Positions 15,821-23,673 of a stretch of 64,000 bases of DNA are shown here, one piece after another (the first letter of the stretch is position 1; each line of letters starts with the position of its first letter). The DNA is taken from positions 35,835-99,834 of the forward strand of contig JAKOVF010000206.1 in the NCBI GenBank assembly GCA_029782225.1. Direction: 5' to 3'. The translations under genes were made by a program, and so were the position numbers. A model generated the notes under the pieces. It had not been told where the DNA came from, did not search any database, and was given only the letters and a program-made list of their open reading frames with translations. The stretch is from Chloroflexota bacterium (GTDB lineage: Bacteria; Chloroflexota; Anaerolineae; Anaerolineales; Villigracilaceae).

Positions 15821-17697
15821 AATCCCGCCTCCACATCCGTAATCGTTTTGTCCTCCTGGGCGATATTACGCTCGTGATCACGTCCGTGCTGGGTAGTTTT
15901 GCCTTGCGCCTCGACGTGACGCAACTGCCGTTCTATTTCCCCGCTGCACTCACCATGTGTGTAGTGGCATTGCTCGTGAAGATCCCGACCTATTATTATT
16001 TTGGCTTGTATCGCCGTTTATGGGTGTATGCCAGCACGAACGAACTGCGCCTCATCACTGTTGCCGTATCCACTGCATCCGTATTGACCTCCGGGCTGAT
16101 GTTGGCGCTGATAGGGCTGGGACTGCTCATCCCCGGCATGCCTCGTTCTGCCCTCGGTATTGACTGGCTGCTCTCCCTGGTCCTGATCGGAGGCTCACGC
16201 TTCGCGTTGCGCATCCTGGCTGAACAGACAGCCACGCCGCGTGATGGAAAAAGCCGCCGTGCGCTGATTATCGGCGCCGGGGACGCCGGAGCGCTCGTGG
16301 TGCGTGAGTTGCAGAAGTCAGACCAGATCAATCTGCTGCCGGTCGGTTTCCTTGACGATGACCCCGCTAAGCAGAGACAGCATATCTATGGTGTGCAGGT
16401 CATCGGCAAAATCGCGGACCTCCCGGATGTGCTCGATAACCAGCAAGTCGATGAAGTGATCATTGCCATTCCATCCGCGCCAGGGCGAATTGTGCGCATG
16501 GTCAATGATGTCTGTCGCCTAAAGGGAATCCAGTCCCGGACGATGCCGGGCATCTTCGAATTGCTGGGCGGCAAGGTCAGTGTCAATCGTTTGCGTGAAG
16601 TGGATATCACCGACCTCCTGCGCCGCGATCCAATCAAGATCGATGACCGCCTCGTGGGTTCAACATTTTCTGGCAAACGGGTGCTTATTACCGGTGCAGG
16701 CGGCTCGATTGGCCGGGAAATTGCACGTCAGGTAGCGCGCTGGAGTCCGGCGGAACTTGTATTGCTTGGTCACGGCGAGAATAGCATCTTTGAAGCTTTG
16801 CTTGAACTGAGCGAGAATTTCCCAGCTTTGCCGATTCATCCTGTCATTGCAGATGTACGCGATCCAAATCGTATTCAGGAGATGTTCCAGCAGCACCGGC
16901 CTGAAGTCGTGTTCCATGCGGCGGCGCACAAGCATGTCCCTTTGATGGAGGCCAATGTCGAAGAGGCGGTCACGAACAATGTGCTCGGGACGCGCAATGT
17001 TGTCGAAGCGGCGAACAGACACGAGGTGGAAAGACTCGTTCTTATTTCAACAGATAAAGCCATTCGCCCGGTCAGCGTGATGGGCGCGACGAAACGTCTG
17101 GCGGAGATGGTCGTCCTCGATGCTGCACATCGCAATGGGCGTGCCTATACCGTGGTCCGCTTTGGGAACGTGCTGGGAAGCCGCGGTTCGGTTGTTCCTC
17201 TCTTCAAGAATCAAATCGCACGCGGCGGACCGGTGACTGTGACACATCCCGATATGCGCCGGTATTTTATGACCATCCCGGAGGCTGTGCATCTTGTTTT
17301 GCAGGCCGCGTCGATGGGACAGGGCGGTGAAGTCTTTTTGCTCAATATGGGGCAGCAGGTACGCATTCTTGATCTGGCTGAGGACCTGATCCGGCTCTCC
17401 GGCCTTGAGCCGGGCCGCGATATTGAGATCACCTTTACGGGGATTCGCCCCGGCGAAAAACTGAGCGAAGATCTTTGGGAAGAAGGGATGCGCTTCCAGC
17501 CGACGGCGCACTCGGAGATTTACCGCGCGGCAGAAGAGGAACAGGTGGACAGCGTCCAACTCGCGCAGGCGATTCAGCAGCTTGCCATCCTCTCGAATCA
17601 AGCCGAGACCGAGAGCCTGATCCGTGTCCTGGATGATTCCATCCCCTCGGCCTCTGTCCGCTCAAGCCCACCGCCGGATATGACCTCTATCGTCTGA
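15817..17697 (+). CDS. CapD/WbpM/PglF-like membrane nucleotide-sugar 4,6-dehydratase
   Basis: 626 residues. I start it at the ATG at 15817, which overlaps the previous stop by four bases. About four N-terminal membrane helices precede a first Rossmann domain (LIIGAGDAGALVVREL) and a second, catalytic SDR domain (LITGAGGSIGREIARQ). The active site has the family's SMK arrangement: STDKAIRPVSVMGATKR places Met where ordinary SDRs have Tyr, plus Lys. The usual reaction is 4,6-dehydration of a UDP-N-acetylhexosamine, the first step to deoxy-amino sugars. The C-terminal 40 residues are Ser/Pro-rich. It belongs to the polysaccharide operon. Confidence 0.92.
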   Translation: MKSRLHIRNRFVLLGDITLVITSVLGSFALRLDVTQLPFYFPAALTMCVVALLVKIPTYYYFGLYRRLWVYASTNELRLITVAVSTASVLTSGLMLALIGLGLLIPGMPRSALGIDWLLSLVLIGGSRFALRILAEQTATPRDGKSRRALIIGAGDAGALVVRELQKSDQINLLPVGFLDDDPAKQRQHIYGVQVIGKIADLPDVLDNQQVDEVIIAIPSAPGRIVRMVNDVCRLKGIQSRTMPGIFELLGGKVSVNRLREVDITDLLRRDPIKIDDRLVGSTFSGKRVLITGAGGSIGREIARQVARWSPAELVLLGHGENSIFEALLELSENFPALPIHPVIADVRDPNRIQEMFQQHRPEVVFHAAAHKHVPLMEANVEEAVTNNVLGTRNVVEAANRHEVERLVLISTDKAIRPVSVMGATKRLAEMVVLDAAHRNGRAYTVVRFGNVLGSRGSVVPLFKNQIARGGPVTVTHPDMRRYFMTIPEAVHLVLQAASMGQGGEVFLLNMGQQVRILDLAEDLIRLSGLEPGRDIEITFTGIRPGEKLSEDLWEEGMRFQPTAHSEIYRAAEEEQVDSVQLAQAIQQLAILSNQAETESLIRVLDDSIPSASVRSSPPPDMTSIV

Positions 17698-17756
17698 AGT
17701 TGAAGGCTGCAAGTTGAAACCTTCCAACTTCAACCTGAACCTTGCAAACTGCAACC
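17697..17756. repeat. Short intergenic repeat with inverted copies
   Basis: The gap repeats the words AAGTTGAA and ACTTCAAC, with GTTGAAGG near 17700 facing CCTTCC...CTTCAAC near 17721-17735, in low-complexity sequence unlike the flanking genes. Confidence 0.35.
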
Positions 17757-17759
17757 AAC

Positions 17760-18758
17760 ATGCCCATTGTTTCCCTTGCCAAGTGGAATCAATTCATCCA
17801 GAATCATCCCAACGTCCATCTTTTGCAAACTGGCGAGTGGGGCGAATTAAAGTCTGCGTTTGGCTGGGATGCGGTGCGTATCACCAACGGCGAAGTAGGC
17901 GCGCAGATCCTGTTTCGCAGACTGCCACTGGGATTTACGATTGCCTATATCCCCAAAGGTCCCGTATGCAGTGGTCTATCGTCAGTGGTCAGTGAACCGT
18001 TTTGGAATGAAATAGATTCCATTTGCAAGCAGTATCATGCCGTCTTTTTGAAGGTTGAGCCTGATATGTGGGGAGACGCGCCACTCACTACTCGTCGCCC
18101 GTCACTCATCACTTCAAAACATAACATCCAACCTCCTCGCACGGTTATTATTAATATACAGGATAGCGAGGAACAAATCCTGGCGCACATGAAACAGAAG
18201 ACGCGCTACAACATCCGCCTGGCTGAGAAAAAAGGTGTGACCGTGCGCGCCTGGGATGATGTTGCCGCCTTCCATAAAATGATGCGGATCACAGGCGAAC
18301 GTGATCGGTTTGGCGTCCATTCTTTAGAGTATTACCAACGGGCATATAATCTGCTCCATCCAAAAGATATGTGTGAAATTTTGCTGGCTGAATACGAAGG
18401 GAAACCTCTGGCCGCTTTGTTCGTCGCTCGAAGTGGAGACCAGGCTTATTATCTCTACGGGGCGTCAACAGATGAAGAGCGCAACCGAATGCCAACCTAC
18501 CTTCTTCAATGGGAAGCCATGAAATGGGCCAGGGCGCGCGGTTGCGGGGCATATGATCTCTGGGGCGTTCCAGATGAAGACGAAGCAACTCTGGAAGCTA
18601 ACTTTGACAAGCGACAGGATGGCTTATGGGGTGTTTATCGTTTTAAGCGCGGTTTCGGCGGTGAATTGAAGCGGGCTGCGCAGGCACTCGACAGAGTCTA
18701 TAATCCTTTGTTATACAAACTTTATCTTTGGCGCATGGCAGGACGGGAGACTCCGTAA
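17760..18758 (+). CDS. FemAB/FemX-like aminoacyl-tRNA-dependent ligase, copy 1
   Basis: 332 residues from the ATG at 17760; a TTG 18 bases upstream is less likely. Two GNAT-like halves match the FemAB/MurM fold: HLLQTGEWGELKSAFGW and AYIPKGPV in the first, MKQKTRYNIRLAEKKGVTVR at the junction, and AYYLYGAST, MPTYLLQWEAMKWA and YDLWGVPDE in the second. Family members add amino acids to the peptidoglycan stem peptide using aminoacyl-tRNA. Residues around 72-80 and 108-118 are encoded by CAGTGGTC/ACTCGTC-type short repeats, suggesting in-frame repeat insertions. The next gene is its tandem paralogue, overlapping by one base. Confidence 0.88.
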   Translation: MPIVSLAKWNQFIQNHPNVHLLQTGEWGELKSAFGWDAVRITNGEVGAQILFRRLPLGFTIAYIPKGPVCSGLSSVVSEPFWNEIDSICKQYHAVFLKVEPDMWGDAPLTTRRPSLITSKHNIQPPRTVIINIQDSEEQILAHMKQKTRYNIRLAEKKGVTVRAWDDVAAFHKMMRITGERDRFGVHSLEYYQRAYNLLHPKDMCEILLAEYEGKPLAALFVARSGDQAYYLYGASTDEERNRMPTYLLQWEAMKWARARGCGAYDLWGVPDEDEATLEANFDKRQDGLWGVYRFKRGFGGELKRAAQALDRVYNPLLYKLYLWRMAGRETP

Positions 18759-19897
18759 TGAAGGAATTTACCGGCACCGGCTCAGAGTGGAATGAAATTA
18801 TTTCGCAGCTGCCGAACCCGCATTTGCTTCAGACGTGGGAATGGTCCCAGGTCAAGGCGAAGTATGGGTGGGAGCCACTGGCTTTCGTATGGGAGTCTGA
18901 ATACGCCGGGCACGAACCGGTCGCGGCCGCAATGATCTTGAAGAAGAAGGTGCTCAACAGCGGGTTTGCTGCTCGCTTGAGCATTCTCTACAGTCCTAAA
19001 GGTCCGCTTATAGATTGGAACGACGAGCCCCTCAGAAAGCGCGTGCTGGATGATCTGCAATCCTTTGCCAAGAAACAGGGAGCGATCTTCCTGAAACTTG
19101 ACCCGGATGCTCTCCTTGGTACAGGAATTCCTAATAGTGAGAATGATGTACTAGATAACAATGGGACGACCATTACGTCAGATCTGACGGCTCGAGGCTG
19201 GCTCTGCTCGTCCGATCAGATCCAGTTCAAAAACACAGTTGAGATTGACTTGAAACCGCCTCTGAATGATCTTCTGGGACGTATGAAGCAGAAAACGCGC
19301 TACAACATTCGTCTGGCTGAGAAAAAAGGCGTGACCGTCCGCACCGGGGCTTTGGATGATCTGCCTATGCTTTACAAGATGTATGCCGAGACAGCTGTCC
19401 GTGATGGGTTTGTGGTCCGCGATGAAGCGTATTACAGGACCGTCTGGGAAACTTTCATGTCACAGAATGGACGCAGGCCTTTCACTCCATTCGCTGAACC
19501 GATCATCGCTGAAGTAAATGGCGAAGCAGTCGCGGCGGTCTTTGTATTCTATTTTGGGAAGCGCGCCTACTACATTTATGGCATGTCGCGCGATGCGCAC
19601 CGTGAGAAGATGCCCACGTATCTGTTACAGTGGGAGGCGATGAAGCGCGCCAAACAGTACGGCCGAAAGGTCTATGACCTGTGGGGCGCCCCGGATGAAT
19701 TCGTTGAAAGCGACAGCATGTGGGGGGTGTATCGCTTCAAGGAAGGCCTGGGCGGACAGGTTGTCCGCACGCTTGGCGCATGGGATTACGCGCCGAATTC
19801 CCTCTGGTACCGGATGTACTCTGAAATTATTCCGCGCGTTCTGGATATTATGCGCTGGCGCCGCAAAGAAAAGACAAAGCAACAAGTAGGAGCATAG
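18758..19897 (+). CDS. FemAB/FemX-like aminoacyl-tRNA-dependent ligase, copy 2
   Basis: 379 residues from the ATG at 18758, which shares its A with the previous stop codon (TAATG). It is paralogous to the upstream gene: HLLQTWEWSQVKAKYGW, MKQKTRYNIRLAEKKGVTVR, AYYIYGMSRD, MPTYLLQWEAMKRA and YDLWGAPDE match at equivalent positions, and the junction motif is also nearly identical in DNA. The pair may add two successive residues of an interpeptide bridge, as FemA and FemB do, although link to peptidoglycan rather than another acceptor is inference. The C-terminus is strongly basic. The PLP enzyme gene begins two bases later. Confidence 0.9.
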   Translation: MKEFTGTGSEWNEIISQLPNPHLLQTWEWSQVKAKYGWEPLAFVWESEYAGHEPVAAAMILKKKVLNSGFAARLSILYSPKGPLIDWNDEPLRKRVLDDLQSFAKKQGAIFLKLDPDALLGTGIPNSENDVLDNNGTTITSDLTARGWLCSSDQIQFKNTVEIDLKPPLNDLLGRMKQKTRYNIRLAEKKGVTVRTGALDDLPMLYKMYAETAVRDGFVVRDEAYYRTVWETFMSQNGRRPFTPFAEPIIAEVNGEAVAAVFVFYFGKRAYYIYGMSRDAHREKMPTYLLQWEAMKRAKQYGRKVYDLWGAPDEFVESDSMWGVYRFKEGLGGQVVRTLGAWDYAPNSLWYRMYSEIIPRVLDIMRWRRKEKTKQQVGA

Positions 19898-19899
19898 AC

Positions 19900-20901
19900 A
19901 TGAATCAAACCCCTCGTCTTCATTTTGCTCATCTTCCAACGCCTGTTGAGGAGCTTCCGAACCTGAGCAGGGAACTTGGCGGGCCGCGCATCCTTGTCAA
20001 GCGCGACGACCAGACCGGGCTGGCTTTCGGCGGCAACAAAACCCGTAAACTGGAATTCCTTGTTGCGGAGGCACAGGAGCAGGGCGCACGGATGTTGATC
20101 TCAGCAGGTGCAGTCCAGTCAAATCACTGCCGTCAGACTGCAGCCGCGGCAGCGCGCTATGGACTCGAGTGCACTCTCGTGCTGACCGGTGAGATGCCCG
20201 GCCAGCCTTCTGCAAATATTCTGCTCGACCAGCTCTTCGGTGCGAAGATTGTCCATGTGGCAGACCGCAAGGACCGCGACTGGATTTTACAGAAGACGTT
20301 TGATGAGGCAACTGAAATAGGGAAGAAACCGTATCTTGTGCCCTACGGCGGCTCAAGTCCCACTGGCGCTTTAGGCTACGCCTTTGCCATGGAAGAATTC
20401 CTCAACCAGGGTATTCACGCGGACTGGATGGTGTTCGGCACATCCTCCGGTGGAACGCACGCAGGACTTGTGTTAGGTCAACGGGTATTTGGGTACAAGG
20501 GAAAGGTGCTTGGCATCAGCATTGACGAGTCCGTGGAGTGGCTGCAGGAGCATGTGTCCGCGCTGGCTTCGTCGGCGAGCGAAAAGCTGGGGGAGCGGAT
20601 TGAGGTCGCTCCTGCTGAGGTGTTGGCAAATGCCGATTATTGCCGCGCAGGCTACGGCGTCCTGACCAATGCGGAATGCGAAGCAGTCAATTTGTTCGCA
20701 AGGAGGGAGGGCCTGCTGCTCGATCCGGTCTACACGGGACGCGCCGCGGCTGGCATGATCGATTTGATCCGCAAGGGGTTTTTCAAGAAGGGTGAAACGG
20801 TGCTGTTCTGGCACACGGGCGGACAGCCTGCGCTGTTTGCAGAAAAATACGCCTCTGTCATTGCGCCGCCAGCTTTCGGCGGGGTTGCGACGAAGCAATG
20901 A
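19900..20901 (+). CDS. D-cysteine desulfhydrase/ACC deaminase-family PLP enzyme
   Basis: 333 residues of the fold-type II PLP family. FGGNKTRKLEFL carries the Schiff-base lysine, SAGAVQSNHCRQTAAAAA is the substrate loop, FGTSSGGTHAGLVLG binds the phosphate, and LLDPVYTGRAAAGM and VLFWHTGGQPALF are C-terminal signatures of the D-cysteine desulfhydrase/ACC deaminase group. D-cysteine desulfhydrase makes pyruvate, ammonia and sulfide; ACC deaminase activity cannot be excluded. It is last in the polysaccharide/FemAB operon, with a TAGGAG ribosome binding site. This suggests a role in D- or small amino-acid supply, which is inference. It converges on the deacetylase gene seven bases away. Confidence 0.88.
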   Translation: MNQTPRLHFAHLPTPVEELPNLSRELGGPRILVKRDDQTGLAFGGNKTRKLEFLVAEAQEQGARMLISAGAVQSNHCRQTAAAAARYGLECTLVLTGEMPGQPSANILLDQLFGAKIVHVADRKDRDWILQKTFDEATEIGKKPYLVPYGGSSPTGALGYAFAMEEFLNQGIHADWMVFGTSSGGTHAGLVLGQRVFGYKGKVLGISIDESVEWLQEHVSALASSASEKLGERIEVAPAEVLANADYCRAGYGVLTNAECEAVNLFARREGLLLDPVYTGRAAAGMIDLIRKGFFKKGETVLFWHTGGQPALFAEKYASVIAPPAFGGVATKQ

Positions 20902-20908
20902 CAGAAGG

Positions 20909-21685
20909 TTATTCCATGCAAGTGCGTGTGAGGGAAGTTCCAAGGTCACCTTCACAATCATTCAGGTGATGCTCGTCGATCAAAAGGTCATCGTAAAGCT
21001 TAGACAGCGTCACTGCACCCCAGCCATTCTCGCGCATCCATGGATAGGCCTCACGGCTGGTTTCATAATCCTCGGTGCGAATGTGCATCAGGACAATATC
21101 TCCGTTCTTAGAGCGCTGTGCGGCGCGCAGTCCGTCAGCGAGCGCGCCGCCCCAGCCTGTGGACCACATTGTGCTGACCAGGCCCTCGGCGCGGCACAGG
21201 GCATCGAAGCCGGGGGATAACGAACCAAACGTTGGCCGCGCAAAGCGCACCAGCGGTTGAAACCCAAGGGCATTTGACAGAGCATCCAGCCAGCGTGCGT
21301 AATCGTCCATGACAAACTGCGTGGACAGGCCGCCAAAATTCTTGTGATCCCACGAGTGATAGCCGATCTCGTGCCCCTTGTCGTGGAAGCGATTCCAGAT
21401 GCCGCGATCCTGACGGTTGAGATTCTCAATTGCCACCCCAACAGGGAACAGCGTGATCTTGAATTCGGGGAATGCATCAAGCAGAATTTCCAGGTCCTGC
21501 AGACGTTTGAGTAGATAACAGTCGTCGTACGTGAGCGCCACGTATCGCTGACGTGTGCTTCCATGATAGATCAACGGCGCAGGCTTGGGCGTGGATGCCT
21601 GTGCAAATTCTAGCCGTGGCAACGACGCGGCCAGCAGGGCGGCGCTGCCCAGTTTTAGAAAATCACGGCGGGACAGGTTCTTCAT
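20909..21685 (-). CDS. Tat-exported polysaccharide deacetylase-like protein
   Basis: 258 residues. The N-terminus carries a twin-arginine signal (LSRRDFLKLGSAALLAASLP). The NodB fold follows: YVALTYDDCYLL corresponds to motif 1 (normally TFDDG, so the second Asp is kept and Gly is Cys) and IGYHSWDH to the HxxxH metal motif 2. RPTFGSLSP and DIVLMHIR near the C-terminus match later motifs. It probably de-N-acetylates an extracellular or wall glycan. It is the third gene of a minus-strand operon, three bases after the MOSC gene. The altered motif 1 leaves some doubt about catalysis. Confidence 0.86.
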   Translation of the reverse strand: MKNLSRRDFLKLGSAALLAASLPRLEFAQASTPKPAPLIYHGSTRQRYVALTYDDCYLLKRLQDLEILLDAFPEFKITLFPVGVAIENLNRQDRGIWNRFHDKGHEIGYHSWDHKNFGGLSTQFVMDDYARWLDALSNALGFQPLVRFARPTFGSLSPGFDALCRAEGLVSTMWSTGWGGALADGLRAAQRSKNGDIVLMHIRTEDYETSREAYPWMRENGWGAVTLSKLYDDLLIDEHHLNDCEGDLGTSLTRTCME

Positions 21686-21688
21686 TGC

Positions 21689-22486
21689 TTATTTGATGAT
21701 TTCCACGCTCGTGCCGACCTCGAGCCTGCCAGCGTTTAGCGGGATGACATTCTGCCCAAACATGGCTCCGCCAACCCGCTTGCGGAACGTGTTGAGGGTT
21801 TTCAGCGGTTCCTTGCTCTGCTCAAGGGTTTCCTTGTCGATCGTTGTGACCACGCAGCGCGCACACGGCTTGACAATGGCCATCTCGATGCCGCCGATCC
21901 GAATTCGCTTCCACTTATCCTCGGCGAACGGCTCACAGCCTTTGACCACGATATTCGGGCGGAAGCGATTCATCGGAACGGGCGACTCCAGCCGCGAGTT
22001 CAAGTCCTGGAGCGATTCTTCTGAGATGAGCAAAATGGGATAACCATCCGCAAACCCTGTGTGATCATCCTCCCTGATGCGGTAGTCGGCGTTAAGCCTT
22101 CGCTTGAACCCATCGGCAAAATGGACCAGCCGTACGGCCGTGCCCAGCCAATCCGACAGCCAACTGGCCGCTTCGTCACCCTGGTCGATGGCCTGGACGC
22201 CTTTGCTCTTCCAAATGTGCACCTGCCAGGGTATGCCAGTTGTCTGAATTGAAACGATGATGGAATCACAGTCCGGCGCGGAAAGTTCAACCGTGCCATC
22301 CCGCAGAGTTGGCGCGATCAACGCCAGCCGTGGATATTCGCGTTGTGTGAGGAACTCCCCCTCAGGCGTCACCACCATCATGCGGCGGTCATTGGCGAGT
22401 CCCATCCGCTCGACGTGAGACTCCTTCACATCAAACCCGCGGCAGGCCTTGATCGGATAATAGGTGAGATTGGAAAGACTGATCAT
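21689..22486 (-). CDS. MOSC-domain protein (mARC/YcbX-like)
   Basis: 265 residues. The N-terminal beta-barrel motif SNLTYYPIKACRGFDVKE is followed by the MOSC domain with RFRPNIVVKG and KPCARCVVTTID; the conserved Cys is in PCARC. Such proteins bind molybdenum cofactor and reduce N-hydroxylated compounds in mARC and YcbX. No 2Fe-2S domain is attached, so an electron partner would be separate. Its start overlaps the stop of the serine hydrolase gene by ATGA, placing it second of three in the minus-strand operon. Confidence 0.88.
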   Translation of the reverse strand: MISLSNLTYYPIKACRGFDVKESHVERMGLANDRRMMVVTPEGEFLTQREYPRLALIAPTLRDGTVELSAPDCDSIIVSIQTTGIPWQVHIWKSKGVQAIDQGDEAASWLSDWLGTAVRLVHFADGFKRRLNADYRIREDDHTGFADGYPILLISEESLQDLNSRLESPVPMNRFRPNIVVKGCEPFAEDKWKRIRIGGIEMAIVKPCARCVVTTIDKETLEQSKEPLKTLNTFRKRVGGAMFGQNVIPLNAGRLEVGTSVEIIK

Positions 22487-23286
22487 AAATTCCTGTAGAT
22501 CATACTTGAGATGGATTTCATCGCTTCTCTTGCGCCGGGCTCATCGGGATAGCCCTGGGTCATGATCGCCAGCACGTAAGGCTTTCGGTTTGGGGGAAAA
22601 ACGATTCCCGCGTCGTGGAACAGATCGTCGTTCCAGCCGCTTTTGCTAGCGACCGGCACATTTCCCGGCACGCCGGGGCCAACACCATCCTTGAATTCCT
22701 GTGCGAGCATGATCCGGATCATTTCCTCCGAGGCCTGCTTCGATACAACTCGTCCCTGTGCGATGGCAAGATGCAGTTGCATGAGTCCACGCGCCGTCGC
22801 GGTATTGTTCAACCCCTGGCGAAACGCAGCATTATTTTCGGGTCCGCGCAGGACAAGCAGGCCTTCTACCCCCAGTTCATCGAGAAAGGCGCGCACGTTG
22901 GCCGCACGTACAAGCTGGATCAAAATATTCGTGGCAAGGTTGCTGCTCCGCACGATCATCAGGCGGGTCAATTCTCGCAGGCTCTCCGTCTTCCAAACTC
23001 TTTCATACAAAGTCTGTTCGGAATCATCTTTCGCAAAGGTCGAGAATGCGCTTTCATCAGCGATGCTGGAGAATGAATTGACGACCGGGATTTGTTCGTC
23101 GAGCGAAAACTTTCCCTGTGCTGCCTGCCGAAACACCTCTGCCATCACCGCCACTTTCATGGTGCTGGCGGCATGGAAAGCCTGATCCGCTTGAAAAAAG
23201 TACTCTGCACCAGATTCCAGGTCATGGAACGCAACGGCGATGGTCTTCCCATTCTGGGCCGCAATGAAATCTTCGAGTTCGCGCAT
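22483..23286 (-). CDS. Class A beta-lactamase-like serine hydrolase
   Basis: 267 residues with penicillin-binding-protein-like motifs: AASTMKVAVMAEV is SxxK, SSNLATNILI sits where SDN is expected, and SKSGWND replaces KTG. No signal peptide is visible at the N-terminus (MRELEDFIAAQNGK), which is unusual for a beta-lactamase; it may be cytoplasmic or an esterase-like member of the class A fold. It is first in an operon with the MOSC and deacetylase genes. A perfect 14-base palindrome lies ten bases upstream of the start codon. Confidence 0.83.
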   Translation of the reverse strand: MRELEDFIAAQNGKTIAVAFHDLESGAEYFFQADQAFHAASTMKVAVMAEVFRQAAQGKFSLDEQIPVVNSFSSIADESAFSTFAKDDSEQTLYERVWKTESLRELTRLMIVRSSNLATNILIQLVRAANVRAFLDELGVEGLLVLRGPENNAAFRQGLNNTATARGLMQLHLAIAQGRVVSKQASEEMIRIMLAQEFKDGVGPGVPGNVPVASKSGWNDDLFHDAGIVFPPNRKPYVLAIMTQGYPDEPGAREAMKSISSMIYRNL

Positions 23287-23295
23287 GGGCGCTAT

Positions 23296-23309
23296 TTTAA
23301 CGCGTTAAA
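23296..23309. promoter_or_regulatory. Perfect 14-bp palindrome upstream of the serine hydrolase gene
   Basis: TTTAACGCGTTAAA, ten bases before the start at 23286 and just downstream of a GATAAT -10-like box (complement of 23312-23317). Position and symmetry fit a repressor operator. Confidence 0.35.
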
Positions 23310-23398
23310 CGATTATCCGCGCCAAACTGCGGCTTTCCTGTAATTCCAAGCCCCTTCCCCGAAAATGCTTGTTTGTGCCTTTTCCCCCTCAGCTCGCT

Positions 23399-23608
23399 CT
23401 AATCCTCATACTTGAATGAAAGCTTGACCTTGGTGCGGAACAACGCCACTTTGCCCTCCTCAACGGTCATATCCATTTGGATGATCTCAGCCACGCGCAA
23501 ATCACGCAGCGTTTTGGATGCCAGCTCCACTGCCGCAATTGCGGCCTTTTCCCATGATTCCGTGCTTGTGCCAACCAGCTCGATTACCTTATAAACACTC
23601 TCAGCCAT
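23399..23608 (-). CDS. Dodecin-family protein
   Basis: 69 residues, the full length of a dodecin subunit, with the pattern YKVIELVGTSTESWEKAA, ASKTLRDLRVAEII and a final VKLSFKYE strand. Dodecins form hollow dodecamers that store flavins or CoA. The position that carries the flavin-stacking Trp in well-studied dodecins (after LR) is Val39 here, so canonical riboflavin or FMN stacking may be absent. The gene has an AAAGGAGAG ribosome binding site and its own promoter. Confidence 0.9.
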   Translation of the reverse strand: MAESVYKVIELVGTSTESWEKAAIAAVELASKTLRDLRVAEIIQMDMTVEEGKVALFRTKVKLSFKYED

Positions 23609-23640
23609 GGCTCTCTCCTTTCTGTGTTGACCGATAAACC

Positions 23641-23669
23641 ACTATACAATATTTCGAGTTATAAAACAA
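23641..23669 (-). promoter_or_regulatory. Promoter for the dodecin gene
   Basis: On the minus strand TTGTTT (complement of 23664-23669), a 17-base spacer ending in TTG and TATAGT (complement of 23641-23646), about 30 bases before the start codon. Confidence 0.55.
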
Positions 23670-23673
23670 CGGG

